Source: Chryseobacterium turcicum (GTDB taxonomy: Bacteria > Bacteroidota > Bacteroidia > Flavobacteriales > Weeksellaceae). From it: a DNA stretch of 64,000 nucleotides. Each line of letters opens with the position of its first letter. Position 1 is the first letter of the stretch. Shown here piece by piece: positions 1 through 8,828 of this stretch. The position numbers were made by a program, and so were the translations under genes. A model generated the notes under the pieces. That model searched no databases, was not told the origin of the DNA, and was given only the letters and a program-made list of their open reading frames with translations. The DNA lies in assembly GCF_021010565.1 (NCBI RefSeq), contig NZ_JAJNAY010000001.1, positions 2,088,001 through 2,152,000 of the forward strand, written 5' to 3'.

Positions 1-1
1 C

Positions 2-2116
2 CAGAAAAAAGTTACCGGGAAAACCACTGATATTACAGCAGTAAGAATTTCAGCAAAAGATGCCAAAAATGTCGCAAGTATCTCTGGCGGTGTAGAAGGA
101 ATGCTAAAAACACTTCCGTCTGTAAATTCAAATACCGAGCTTTCTTCACAATACATGGTGCGTGGTGGAAACTATGACGAAAACCTTATCTATATTAATG
201 ATATTGAAATTTACAGACCTTTCCTGATTAGAAATTCTCAGCAGGAAGGTTTAAGTATCATCAATCCGGATATGGTTTCGGCAGTCAATTTTTCGGCAGG
301 AGGTTTTGAACCAAGATATGGCGATAAAATGTCTTCTGCTTTAAATATTTATTATCGTGAGCCTAAGAAGTTTGAACTTTCAGGGGAAGCGAGTTTAATT
401 GGCGGAAGATTAACCACAGGTTTTGCATCAGGAAAAGAAGATGAAAACGGAAATAAAAAATTTACCGCTTTATTTTCTGGAAGATACAGAAATACTAATC
501 TGGTTCTGAATACTTTAAATGAAGATACTGATTTTAATCCTACCTATTACGATTTCCAATCTTATCTGAATTACCATGTCAACAGTAAGCTTTCACTATC
601 ATTTATAGGATATTATTCTAAAAATGATTACGAAATGATTCCTAAAGAACGTAGCGTAGATTTTGGAACGATAAATCAACCCATTAACTTGTCAGTTTTT
701 TATAATGGTAAAGAAAATGACCAATATAAAAACATGATGGGAACGTTTTCTGTAAACTATAAACCGTCGGATAAATGGAGGTTTACGCTCGATAGTTTCT
801 CTTATCAAAACCGTGAAAGAGAATATTATTCTATTGCTTCAAGCTATATTCTGCAGACTTTTGATCCTATTACAGGAACTCCTATCACATCTTACGATGT
901 TGGTGGGCAAATAGAGCATGCGAGAAATGATCTTTTTGTAAGAACGTATGGAACACAATTCAGAACTCGTTTTTCACCCAATGTGAATACCGATATTGAA
1001 GTAGGATTTAAATATGAAAAAGAAAATCTTCGAGATTTAACGAATGAATGGAAATTGGTGGACTCTTCAGGATACAGCATTCCGCATCCGGTTGATGATC
1101 CTAGATTTCCAGATGCTTCAGATTTAGATTTATTTTACAGTATTTCGGGTGCTAATCATATTGAACCAACAAGATTATCGGCTTACGGACAGTATTCTCA
1201 GAAGTTTTTCTGGGGTGCAAGTAAAATTTTGGTGAATGCCGGGGCAAGAGTGGCACACTGGAGTTTTAATAAAGAAACTATATTTTCACCAAGAGCTCAG
1301 TTTGCAATAAAACCTGATTGGGATACCGATATGTGGTTCAGACTTTCTGGAGGTGTTTATTATCAGGCTCCTTTTTATAAAGAAATTAAAGATCTGAATG
1401 GTAATTTTAATCCAAATATAAAATCTCAGCGATCTATTCAGGCAATTTTAGCCAATGAAACTGAGTTTGAGTTTGAAGACAGACCATTCAAATTAACGAC
1501 AGAATTATATTATAAAAAAATGGATAATGTAATTCCGTATTATATGGATAATGTGAGAATTCGTTATTCAGGGCAAAATAATGCTTCAGGCTACGCGTAC
1601 GGAATTGATACCAGATTATTTGGTGAATTTGTTCCTGGGGTAGATTCTTGGCTTTCTGCAAGTTATGCACGAGTTTTTGAAAATATTGATGGAAGAGGAA
1701 ATATTCCAAGACCTACAGATCAGAGATTTAGATTTGCAATGTTTTATCAGGATTATATGCCGAAATTCCCTCAAATGCGTGTAAATCTTACCTTAACTTA
1801 TGCGATGGGATTACCAAACGGAGCACCGGTTTTCACAGATCCTTACCAATATCAGAAAACTTTACCTTCTTACAAAAGGGTAGATTTGGGGCTTTCTTAT
1901 GCATTTGTTGATGCTGAAGCAAAAAAACAGACCTATGGTTTCTTGAGTAATTTTGATGAATTAACTTTAGGTGTTCAGGTTTTCAATGCCTTTAATATCA
2001 ATAATACAATTGCCAATCAATGGATTACGGATGCAAATAGTAGTATCATGTATCCTGTTCCGGTTCGCTTGACGGGTAGATTCTTTAATGTGAAATTAGA
2101 ATTTAAAATAAAATAA
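2..2116 (+). CDS. TonB-dependent receptor, 5' truncated by window edge
   Basis: Outer-membrane TonB-dependent transporter. The reading frame is open from base 2, well upstream of the first in-window ATG at 101, so the true start lies outside the window. The visible part begins in the plug domain (PSVNSN, then VRGGNYDENLIYINDIEIYRP and GGFEPRYGDKMSS), followed by a long beta-barrel of alternating aromatic and polar strands, ending in a typical terminal strand (FFNVKLEFKIK). The missing N-terminus would normally hold a signal peptide and a carboxypeptidase-like domain. The substrate cannot be read from sequence. No SusD partner follows. The family call is firm. Confidence 0.93.
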   Translation, partial: QKKVTGKTTDITAVRISAKDAKNVASISGGVEGMLKTLPSVNSNTELSSQYMVRGGNYDENLIYINDIEIYRPFLIRNSQQEGLSIINPDMVSAVNFSAGGFEPRYGDKMSSALNIYYREPKKFELSGEASLIGGRLTTGFASGKEDENGNKKFTALFSGRYRNTNLVLNTLNEDTDFNPTYYDFQSYLNYHVNSKLSLSFIGYYSKNDYEMIPKERSVDFGTINQPINLSVFYNGKENDQYKNMMGTFSVNYKPSDKWRFTLDSFSYQNREREYYSIASSYILQTFDPITGTPITSYDVGGQIEHARNDLFVRTYGTQFRTRFSPNVNTDIEVGFKYEKENLRDLTNEWKLVDSSGYSIPHPVDDPRFPDASDLDLFYSISGANHIEPTRLSAYGQYSQKFFWGASKILVNAGARVAHWSFNKETIFSPRAQFAIKPDWDTDMWFRLSGGVYYQAPFYKEIKDLNGNFNPNIKSQRSIQAILANETEFEFEDRPFKLTTELYYKKMDNVIPYYMDNVRIRYSGQNNASGYAYGIDTRLFGEFVPGVDSWLSASYARVFENIDGRGNIPRPTDQRFRFAMFYQDYMPKFPQMRVNLTLTYAMGLPNGAPVFTDPYQYQKTLPSYKRVDLGLSYAFVDAEAKKQTYGFLSNFDELTLGVQVFNAFNINNTIANQWITDANSSIMYPVPVRLTGRFFNVKLEFKIK

Positions 2117-2125
2117 TTTTTATTG

Positions 2126-2779
2126 ATGAGTTCTAATAAAATTGAGATATTAAATAATTTAAAGAATACAAGAAAATTTGGAGACAAAGATTGGATTAAA
2201 AGAGGATTAAATCCTTCTAATCAGGAGGTTTGTGAATTATTGGAAAATAATATTGATAATTGTTTAGTTGAATTAATTCAAAAGCTAGAAATTAAATATT
2301 CGGATAAAGATATTCTGAAAATTTTGAAAACTAATTTGAAAAAACTAGGAAAGAATTTTGATACTGAAGAACGAGAATTTGTAGCAGATTATTATGATCA
2401 AATCTCAAAAATTTTATCAATCGATTTTAGTAGTGAATTAAATAGTTGGCTGTATGGATCTTTATTTTCATCTCTACAAAGAGTAAATGACTTCTTTAGA
2501 GGAAAAGAAAAGATTCTTAATATTATTCAAACAAAATGTACCAAATGTAATTCTAATTTAGATACTTTTATTTTAGAGAAAATGGATAACGATATTCAGA
2601 ATGACTATAATATCGTTAAATGTATAAATTGTTCTGAATATAATTTAATCGATAATGAATCTGGCAATAAAAGAATTAAATTTGGTAATTATGAATTGAT
2701 AGAACAATTACCAAAAAATAATTTTAATCTTGAAGATGCGGAAATTCGATTAAAGCAGATAAAAATATTCAGAAATTAA
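2126..2779 (+). CDS. hypothetical protein with C-terminal CxxC/CxxC zinc-ribbon-like motif
   Basis: A cytosolic protein of 217 residues with no signal peptide. The ATG at 2126 is preferred over the overlapping TTG at 2123. Residues 10-115 (KKF-like start, RGLNPS, DTEEREFVADYY, LNSWLYGS) resemble the DUF4844 family as I remember it. The second half carries C138xxC141 and C166xxC169, a spacing expected of a structural zinc ribbon. It starts 9 bp after the TonB receptor stop and may be co-transcribed with it, though no functional link is obvious. Function unknown. Confidence 0.7.
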   Translation: MSSNKIEILNNLKNTRKFGDKDWIKRGLNPSNQEVCELLENNIDNCLVELIQKLEIKYSDKDILKILKTNLKKLGKNFDTEEREFVADYYDQISKILSIDFSSELNSWLYGSLFSSLQRVNDFFRGKEKILNIIQTKCTKCNSNLDTFILEKMDNDIQNDYNIVKCINCSEYNLIDNESGNKRIKFGNYELIEQLPKNNFNLEDAEIRLKQIKIFRN

Positions 2780-2835
2780 AAGCCTGAGAGCATCTACTCA
2801 ATCTTTGGGACAAAAAAAATAAAAAAATAGAAAAA

Positions 2836-3309
2836 ATGAAAAAACATATCATCACATTCTTGTTTTCAATATTTACAGTCGTGTCTGTAACTGCACAAAC
2901 GAAAATAAATCCTCAACTTTCAAAATTATATCAAAACTATATCGCAGTAAAAACAGCTTTATCTTCTGATGATTTTAAGAAAACTTCGGTTGCGGCAGGA
3001 GAATTTCTGAAGACAGCTTCTTCAGTCAATTCAAAATCTTTAGACGAGAAAAAGTTGAATTCGTTGAAAGCTGATGCAAAAACAATTTCTTCGGCAAAAA
3101 ATATCGATGCACAAAGAAAACCGTTTTACAGATTATCTGAAGTAATGATTGCTGTTGCTAAAGAAAACAAAATTTCTGATAAAACCATCTTCGTACAATA
3201 TTGCCCAATGGCTGAAGGAAGCTGGTTGAGTAACGAAAAACAGATTGTCAATCCGTATTATGGAAGTTCAATGCTTAAATGCGGTTCTGTAAAATCTGAA
3301 ATAAAATAA
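2836..3309 (+). CDS. DUF3347 domain secreted protein
   Basis: A 157-residue protein with a Sec signal peptide (MKKHIITFLFSIFTVVSVTAQ). The DUF3347 signature lies near the C-terminus: C123-P-M, GSWLS, QIVNPYYGS, then C149. This domain is known as a free-standing periplasmic protein or fused to CusB-like metal efflux adaptors, and the conserved Cys and Met residues suggest copper or other soft-metal binding. No efflux genes are adjacent here; the copper ATPase of this window is 19 kb away. A clean terminator follows the stop. The domain call is confident; a metal role is inference. Confidence 0.85.
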   Translation: MKKHIITFLFSIFTVVSVTAQTKINPQLSKLYQNYIAVKTALSSDDFKKTSVAAGEFLKTASSVNSKSLDEKKLNSLKADAKTISSAKNIDAQRKPFYRLSEVMIAVAKENKISDKTIFVQYCPMAEGSWLSNEKQIVNPYYGSSMLKCGSVKSEIK

Positions 3310-3314
3310 ATGAA

Positions 3315-3343
3315 AAAGAAACTCAAATCGAGTTTCTTTTTTT
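3315..3343 (+). terminator. rho-independent terminator after DUF3347 gene
   Basis: Stem GAAACTC (3318-3324) and GAGTTTC (3330-3336), loop AAATC, followed by a run of seven T. A-rich sequence on the other side makes it usable by the convergent monooxygenase gene as well. Confidence 0.8.
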
Positions 3344-4460
3344 ATATCTCCAGTTTTAAAATCTTTTCTACCATTTTCTGATTAAGGTTTTCCGGTATAG
3401 TGCGCATCAAAAAATTCCTTAGCTGATTTCCTTTTTCCCACTGAGAAATTGTACCAATCGTCCAGCTGTTTTTAACAATCGTATCAACTTTTTTTCTTCT
3501 GATATTCTGAAATTCTTCAAAAACTGAATTCAAATCTTGGTTCTTTTCTAATAGTTTTCCGATTACATAAGCATCTTCAATCGATTGACAAGCGCCTTGT
3601 CCCATATTTGGAGTCGTTGCATGAGCAGCATCACCAATCAGACAAAGATTTTCAGTACACCATTTTGGAATAGGAGTGAGGTCGATAATATCGTTCAGAA
3701 TAATATTTTCCTGTTTTGTGGCTTCTAAAATTTCTAAAACTAAAGAATCAAAATCACCGAATGTTTCAATTAAATTTAGATTTTCTTTAAATTTATTTTC
3801 ATTAATTAAAGCATACCAATACACTTTTTTGTCTGAAATTTTCACAAAACCAAAACGTTTTCCCTTTCCCCAGATTTCCAAAGCATGATGATTGTATTTT
3901 TCAGGAAGATTAAAATCGGTTAATCCACGCCAACATTTTTGACCGGCATTTCTGATTTTTCCATTTCCAAAAATCTGATTCCTGACTTTAGAATGAATTC
4001 CATCGGCTCCAAAAATGATTTCACTTTCTGTTTTAAAACCGTTTTCAAATTCTAAAAGATAATTTTTTTCCTTCTGAATTTGCTGTAAAGAATGATTTAA
4101 TTGAATATTTTCAAAACCTAAATTTTCTGCTAAAATGCTCTGAAGCTCGGCTCTGTGAATTGCTACATTGCAAGAATTGAATTTTTGTTCTAAAGCCAAA
4201 ATATTTGTCGTAGAAATGGTTTTCAGCTTTTCATCCGTAATAAATATTCCATGAATTTTATTTCCTCTGTTTTCAATTTTCTCTTTTAAACCTAAAGTCT
4301 CAAAAATTTGCATTGCATTGACCGCCATCATAATTCCGGCTCCGACAGGTTTTATTTTCGCAGCAGATTCATAAATCGTAAAATCTAAATGGTGTTGTTT
4401 CAGAACATTTCCTAAAGTTAAACCGCCAATTCCGGCTCCGATGATTGAAATTTGATTCAT
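3342..4460 (-). CDS. FAD-dependent monooxygenase (PHBH/UbiH-like)
   Basis: A flavin monooxygenase of the p-hydroxybenzoate-hydroxylase fold, 372 residues. The dinucleotide motif GAGIGGLTLG is at residues 8-17, the DG-type motif is FGADGIHSKVR near 150, and the second FAD-binding motif GDAAHATTPNMGQGACQ is near 270. These give NAD(P)H-dependent hydroxylation or epoxidation of an unknown small molecule; close relatives are often annotated as zeaxanthin-epoxidase-like or TetX-like. It is a single gene facing the DUF3347 gene. Cytosolic, with no signal peptide. Substrate not deducible. Confidence 0.9.
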   Translation of the reverse strand: MNQISIIGAGIGGLTLGNVLKQHHLDFTIYESAAKIKPVGAGIMMAVNAMQIFETLGLKEKIENRGNKIHGIFITDEKLKTISTTNILALEQKFNSCNVAIHRAELQSILAENLGFENIQLNHSLQQIQKEKNYLLEFENGFKTESEIIFGADGIHSKVRNQIFGNGKIRNAGQKCWRGLTDFNLPEKYNHHALEIWGKGKRFGFVKISDKKVYWYALINENKFKENLNLIETFGDFDSLVLEILEATKQENIILNDIIDLTPIPKWCTENLCLIGDAAHATTPNMGQGACQSIEDAYVIGKLLEKNQDLNSVFEEFQNIRRKKVDTIVKNSWTIGTISQWEKGNQLRNFLMRTIPENLNQKMVEKILKLEI

Positions 4461-4496
4461 TTATTAGTTTTTGCTTTAGATTTGTTCAGTTGATAA

Positions 4497-4552
4497 GCCA
4501 GGAATGCACGAATAATTTTAAATAACAATTAGGAAGTTTGTGCATTGGTGGC
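4497..4552. repeat. palindromic intergenic repeat element
   Basis: Imperfect inverted arms: GCCAGGAATGCACGAA at the left (4497-4512) and TTTGTGCATTGGTGGC at the right, with AATGCAC/GTGCATT conserved. It lies in the short gap between the monooxygenase start and a lipoprotein gene end. It resembles the small palindromic repeats scattered in Flavobacteriia genomes. No ORF. Confidence 0.55.
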
Positions 4553-4558
4553 AAATAT

Positions 4559-5146
4559 TTACTTCAAATTTTTCAACTCGTTCAACAATTGATTTTGCTT
4601 GTCGATGAAATTATTTAAGATGTCAGTTTTTAGAGGATGTGCATTTTGATATTTTTCAATTTTGGGAAGCGTTTTCTTGATTTTAAATGCTTGATAATAA
4701 CTATAAATTTTGTGATTATTTATGCTAACTTGTTTTGTTAGTTCTTCAAATTTAATCTTCTTTTGAGTGAATTTTTCTGAACTATTTGTTAGAATAGCAA
4801 AAATTTCTTTTTTCAGCAAAGAATCATTTATCGCCTTTGCATTAGATTCCGCAATGTTGTAATAATCATTTGAATTATTAATTATATCGCTGTAGAGTTC
4901 CTTCATTATTTTGCTGTCGCTAGTAATTGCATTAACTTTTTTGTCAAGTTTTTGAAGTTCAGTATCATTTTTCATTAATTCAGTGTAAATTCCATCTAAA
5001 ATATTTTGAGCATTGCTCATTCTTTTAATTGGGAAACTTGATTCTGTATTTTCGGCTGCTGTGTCAACGATTTTATTTTCTGTGTCTTTTTGATTACAGG
5101 AAATTATGAATAAAAATAGAGTAGAAGTAATAAGTATTTTTTTCAT
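4559..5146 (-). CDS. hypothetical lipoprotein, coiled-coil-like
   Basis: A 195-residue predicted lipoprotein: MKKILITSTLFLFIISC gives a signal peptide with a lipobox Cys at residue 17. The mature part is charged and helical (runs of K, E, L and I with heptad-like spacing), suggesting an alpha-helical or coiled-coil periplasmic domain. No recognised family. It lies alone between two palindromic repeats. Function unknown. Confidence 0.7.
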   Translation of the reverse strand: MKKILITSTLFLFIISCNQKDTENKIVDTAAENTESSFPIKRMSNAQNILDGIYTELMKNDTELQKLDKKVNAITSDSKIMKELYSDIINNSNDYYNIAESNAKAINDSLLKKEIFAILTNSSEKFTQKKIKFEELTKQVSINNHKIYSYYQAFKIKKTLPKIEKYQNAHPLKTDILNNFIDKQNQLLNELKNLK

Positions 5147-5164
5147 GTTTGTTTGTTTATTGAA

Positions 5165-5251
5165 TTTGTCATTTCGACTATAAGAGAAATCTCTTAATGG
5201 TTTAAAATATTGAGATTCTTCACTTCGCTACGCTTCGTTCTGAATGACAAA
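5165..5251. repeat. palindromic intergenic repeat (GTCATTTCGA type)
   Basis: Terminal arms TTTGTCATT (5165-5173) and AATGACAAA (5243-5251), with internal complementary AGAGAAATCTC and GAGATTCTTC. This is the MITE/REP-like layout common between Flavobacteriia genes. No coding capacity. Confidence 0.6.
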
Positions 5252-5303
5252 CGTGCTGTTTAATTTATTATTTTAATGAGCTGAAGATACTCAAAAAATT
5301 GTC

Positions 5304-5340
5304 ACAAAAAAGCGGAGCTTGAAAAAATCAAACTCCGCTT
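5304..5340 (-). terminator. terminator of rpoD
   Basis: On the minus strand AAGCGGAG (5340-5333) pairs with CTCCGCTT (5317-5310), followed by a T run (5309-5305). It sits 22 bp beyond the rpoD stop. Confidence 0.85.
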
Positions 5341-5361
5341 AATAATTATTTAAAGCTAAAA

Positions 5362-6228
5362 TTATTTACCTAAATAAGACTTCAAAATCTTACTTCTCGT
5401 ATTGTGTTTTAGTCTCTTAATTGCTTTTTCTTTAATCTGACGAACTCTTTCTCTCGTAAGGTCGAAAGTTTCACCGATTTCTTCTAAAGTCATTGGATGT
5501 TTTCCGTTTAATCCGAAATACAACCTTACCAAATCAGCCTCTCTTGGCGTCAAAGTATTCAATGCTCTTTCAATTTCAATTTGAAGAGATTCAAGCATCA
5601 AATCTTTATCCGGGCTTGGAGATTCTCCAGAACGTAAAACGTCATACAAGTTAGAATCTTCACCTTCCACCAATGGTGCATCCATAGACAAATGTCTTCC
5701 GGAGTTTTTCATTGATTCTTTAATATCTTCCTCGCTCATGTCAAGAACTTCAGCCAATTCTTCAGGTGAAGGTGGTCTTTCGTTTTCTTGCTCAAGGTGA
5801 GCGTAAGCTTTGTTGATTTTGTTAATCGACCCAATTTTGTTCAATGGCAATCTTACAATTCTTGATTGCTCTGCCAAAGCCTGTAAAATCGACTGACGAA
5901 TCCACCAAACCGCATAAGAGATAAATTTGAAACCTCTGGTTTCGTCATATCTTTTTGCTGCTTTCATTAATCCTAAGTTACCTTCATTAATCAAATCGGG
6001 TAAAGAAAGACCTTGGTTTTGGTACTGTTTAGATACTGAAACTACGAAACGAAGGTTGGCTTTAATTAATTTTTCCAGTGCTGCTCTGTCGCCTGCACGG
6101 ATTCTCTGTGCCAAATCTACTTCTTCGTCTGCTGTAATTAGTTCTACTTTACCAATTTCCTGCAAATACTTGTCTAGTGAAGCGGTTTCCCTGTTGGTAA
6201 CCTGCTTGGTTATTTTTAATTGTCTCAT
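5362..6228 (-). CDS. rpoD: primary RNA polymerase sigma factor (RpoD/SigA type)
   Basis: Housekeeping sigma-70 factor, 288 residues, as in other Bacteroidota, where the primary sigma lacks region 1.1 and the non-conserved insert. Visible regions: 1.2 ([16 protein letters not shown]), 2.1-2.4 ([44 protein letters not shown]), 3 ([14 protein letters not shown]), and 4.2 with its helix-turn-helix ([28 protein letters not shown]). It recognises the TAnnTTTG -7 / TTTG -33 promoters seen elsewhere in the window. Single-gene unit with its own terminator and a -7 box just upstream. Confidence 0.97.
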   Translation of the reverse strand: MRQLKITKQVTNRETASLDKYLQEIGKVELITADEEVDLAQRIRAGDRAALEKLIKANLRFVVSVSKQYQNQGLSLPDLINEGNLGLMKAAKRYDETRGFKFISYAVWWIRQSILQALAEQSRIVRLPLNKIGSINKINKAYAHLEQENERPPSPEELAEVLDMSEEDIKESMKNSGRHLSMDAPLVEGEDSNLYDVLRSGESPSPDKDLMLESLQIEIERALNTLTPREADLVRLYFGLNGKHPMTLEEIGETFDLTRERVRQIKEKAIKRLKHNTRSKILKSYLGK

Positions 6229-6239
6229 TTATTTTATCT

Positions 6240-6247
6240 CAAAAATA
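6240..6247 (-). promoter_or_regulatory. -7 box of rpoD promoter
   Basis: Minus-strand TATTTTTG matches the Bacteroidota -7 consensus TAnnTTTG, 11 nt before the rpoD ATG. No clear -33 TTTG was seen. Confidence 0.45.
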
Positions 6248-6507
6248 GAGTTGCTACTACATTATACGTTCGAAAGAATAAAAAGGTTACACATGTTGCA
6301 ATAATTTTTTATTTAATTAATTTGATTTCAAAAAAATATTTGTAAATTATCGCTCTTACGACCCAGAACAACGATTTTAGAGTAAATTTTATTTGAAATA
6401 TATTTTTCAATTATTGAGAGAGTAGATTTAATTGATAGAAATCTCGTTTATTTTATGAGAAGCTATTTCCCGCTATCCATTGTATCTTTTTAATTGTGAA
6501 TTTGCAT

Positions 6508-6638
6508 CGTCACTTCGAGTAGATTTTGAAAAAATCGTATCGAGAAGTTGTTGAGTATAAGACAAGTTTTATTTGAAGTTCACTGGTTCTCGATACATTT
6601 TTCTTCCACTTTGTTGCAGAAAAATACTCGAACTGACG
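6508..6638. repeat. palindromic intergenic repeat, nested arms
   Basis: Outer arms CGTCACTTCGAGTA (6508-6521) and TACTCGAACTGACG (6625-6638), 13 of 14 complementary. Inner arms ATCGTATCGAGAA and TTCTCGATACATT. It fills the rpoD-nuclease intergenic region (6305-6728), where no gene is visible. Confidence 0.6.
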
Positions 6639-6728
6639 AAAACAAAAAAAGCGAAACCGAAGTTCCGCTCTATATTAAATGTGAAGATAAAATTAACTTT
6701 TAAAATTCACCATTAACTTTTTACTTTT

Positions 6729-7520
6729 TTAGAATAAATCATTCAACAATTTCGCCAATCTTAAACCTCCGTAAAGAAGCTGTCTTTCCATTGTATCATT
6801 AAACTTATACTGATAGTCATAAGATAATTTAGACCCGTCCGGAGTTTGCGCATAGATTTTATTGGCAATCTGATGAGAATCATACAACCAGTTTTCTAAT
6901 GTTCCAGATTGTATTTGCTTTACTTCGTCTTTAGATTTAATATCTAAAAGTTTGGCATATTCGGTATAGCTGTATTTTTGTGAATCTACTAATTTTCCGT
7001 CCCAAACTGAGTGAAGATTTGTTTTATCTCCAAAATAAGTAACGTTAATTTTATTTCCACCCAAATCTCCAGACCTTCCGGTGTGCATTGGTTGTGCTAA
7101 ATCTCCCATCATGTGAATCAGGAAAATTAAAGCAATTTTTCTATCTTTTTCAGAAGTTTTTACATCTTTAATCTGACTAGATAATACTTTAATCTGCGAA
7201 TAAAGATTAGCTCCTGCCTGAGCTTTCAAATCTTTTTCAAATGCTGTAAAATCGGTTTGTGGATCAATGTTTACATAATGCCAAGCTGAAGCCTGTTTCC
7301 AGGCACCTGTAGTATCAGATTTAATAAAATCTGGCCAGTTTGCCCAATACGCCATTCTTTCTTGCCCCAACATTTTTTTCATTTCTCTCTTTGCCTTTCC
7401 CGAAAGATGGTTTTCTGCAATCTCAGCAATCACTCTGTGACCCGTTAATCCCCATGCATAAGAATAAACCGAGCTCGCTACGAATGCTAAAAGCAAAATT
7501 TTAGAATAAATACTTTTCAT
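6729..7520 (-). CDS. secreted S1/P1-family nuclease
   Basis: Zinc-dependent single-strand nuclease of the S1/P1 family, 263 residues. The signal peptide ends before W23, the family's N-terminal metal-ligand Trp. All nine trinuclear zinc ligands are visible: W23, H28, D64, H81, H136, D140, H146, H170 and D174 (motifs WGLTGHRV, NWPDF, SAWHYVN, HMMGDLAQPMH, LHSVWD). It should act outside the cytoplasm on single-stranded DNA or RNA to scavenge nucleotides. Monocistronic, with a TATCTTTG promoter box upstream. Confidence 0.95.
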   Translation of the reverse strand: MKSIYSKILLLAFVASSVYSYAWGLTGHRVIAEIAENHLSGKAKREMKKMLGQERMAYWANWPDFIKSDTTGAWKQASAWHYVNIDPQTDFTAFEKDLKAQAGANLYSQIKVLSSQIKDVKTSEKDRKIALIFLIHMMGDLAQPMHTGRSGDLGGNKINVTYFGDKTNLHSVWDGKLVDSQKYSYTEYAKLLDIKSKDEVKQIQSGTLENWLYDSHQIANKIYAQTPDGSKLSYDYQYKFNDTMERQLLYGGLRLAKLLNDLF

Positions 7521-7543
7521 TTCTTTAAATAATTTTCGAATTG

Positions 7544-7551
7544 CAAAGATA
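7544..7551 (-). promoter_or_regulatory. -7 promoter box for S1/P1 nuclease gene
   Basis: Minus-strand TATCTTTG fits TAnnTTTG, 23 nt upstream of the ATG. The remainder of the gap to 7833 shows no gene or repeat that I can support. Confidence 0.45.
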
Positions 7552-7833
7552 GGTCAGCCTCATGGAAATTTAAGTTTAAAATGATAATTTGTTGCTTGTA
7601 GCACTGTTAATTTTTTGTAAAGTATTTATTAAAGAAAGTGATAACCTTTAATACGGATCGTAAAATTATTGAGTATAAAACGTATTTTTTACCTCAGACA
7701 AACGTAATACAAAAGAAAATCAGTAAATTAGTACAGACGAAGTATTTAAATTCAAAAAAATAATCTAAATGCTTTTTCAATATAAAGAGATATTTTATCT
7801 TTACGATACCAAACATGATCACAGAAAAAAAAT

Positions 7834-8775
7834 ATGTACGACAACAGCACGATAGATATGCATTACAACAAGCTGCAAACAGACTTTAAAGCTGAAGCAG
7901 TAGCTGTAAATCTCCTAAAATATCACAAATCTGTAAGCAATATTTTTATTGACCGAATAGGAATAAACGACAGAGCTTATCTAAAAGATATTAAAAGTAT
8001 TTCGAGTCATTACTTAGGTTTTGACGAGGAAGTTCTTAATATTAAAACGTATCGCGAAGGAATATACGATTATCTTCCTGAGGGTATTTTTCATCCGCCA
8101 TCACTCAATACTTCACGAAAAAATGTAGAAAGCGTTGTAAAAGAAATCCGTAAACAAAAAAGGGTAGAAGACGATGCTCGAAAATTCTTCAGACCGTTTG
8201 AGCTTGAGATTTTTTTTACAGAAATAAGCGCCTTGCTGAAAGAGTATGATTTTGATTTGGCAAGTGAAACAGATTCACTACTCGATATTTTCAGTGAACT
8301 TTGGCCGATTATTAAAATGCTCGATAAGCAGAATGCTTATATTTTTCTTCATGTCTTACCTTTTTTTCATAACATCAGAGGTGACAAAAAATGGTTTGAA
8401 CGTTGTATGACCGCTTTCTTAAAAGTTCCTGTAGAAATTACTTTTACACCCAACGAAATAGACAGGATGAAAGAAGATGATTCTTCTATTCTTTTAGGAA
8501 ATTCAAGACTGGGAGTAACCTATATTGCCAGCGGGAAACATATGGATGGTGAAAGAAACTGGATTGTAAATATAGGCCCGATTCCTTACGACGAGATGAA
8601 AAATTATATTCCGGGGCATCCTTTCAGAAAAGTTTTGCAGGCTTTGTATGATTATTGCCTTCCTGTTTCTGTAGATATTGAAGAAAATTTTATTACAGAA
8701 AAAAAAGACTATTCTTTTGTGTTAGAAGACAATCAAAGAAATGCAAACAGACTCGGTTATTCTACTTTTCTGTGA
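7834..8775 (+). CDS. tssG: type VI secretion system baseplate protein TssG-like
   Basis: A 313-residue soluble protein, called TssG from its layout and from its position ahead of tssN and tssK. The central segment LHVLPFFHNIRGDKKW and the C-terminal stretch LGVTYIASG, WIVNIGPIPYDEMKNYIPGHPF resemble the TssG pattern of a short beta segment, glycine, then a PG-containing turn before the last helix. TssG normally pairs with two TssF copies in the baseplate wedge, but tssF is not in this window. A later in-frame ATG at 7858 is an alternative start. First gene of a three-gene unit ending at the 10.92 kb terminator. Confidence 0.72.
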   Translation: MYDNSTIDMHYNKLQTDFKAEAVAVNLLKYHKSVSNIFIDRIGINDRAYLKDIKSISSHYLGFDEEVLNIKTYREGIYDYLPEGIFHPPSLNTSRKNVESVVKEIRKQKRVEDDARKFFRPFELEIFFTEISALLKEYDFDLASETDSLLDIFSELWPIIKMLDKQNAYIFLHVLPFFHNIRGDKKWFERCMTAFLKVPVEITFTPNEIDRMKEDDSSILLGNSRLGVTYIASGKHMDGERNWIVNIGPIPYDEMKNYIPGHPFRKVLQALYDYCLPVSVDIEENFITEKKDYSFVLEDNQRNANRLGYSTFL

Positions 8776-8828
8776 AATAATTTATTATATTTACATTCAT
8801 CAATCAAACTAAATATTAATAGAAATCA

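Noticed and set aside
7815..7890. ORF from the upstream ATG at 7815
   Set aside because: Ends after about 24 codons in another frame than tssG; the tssG frame continues a full-length protein.
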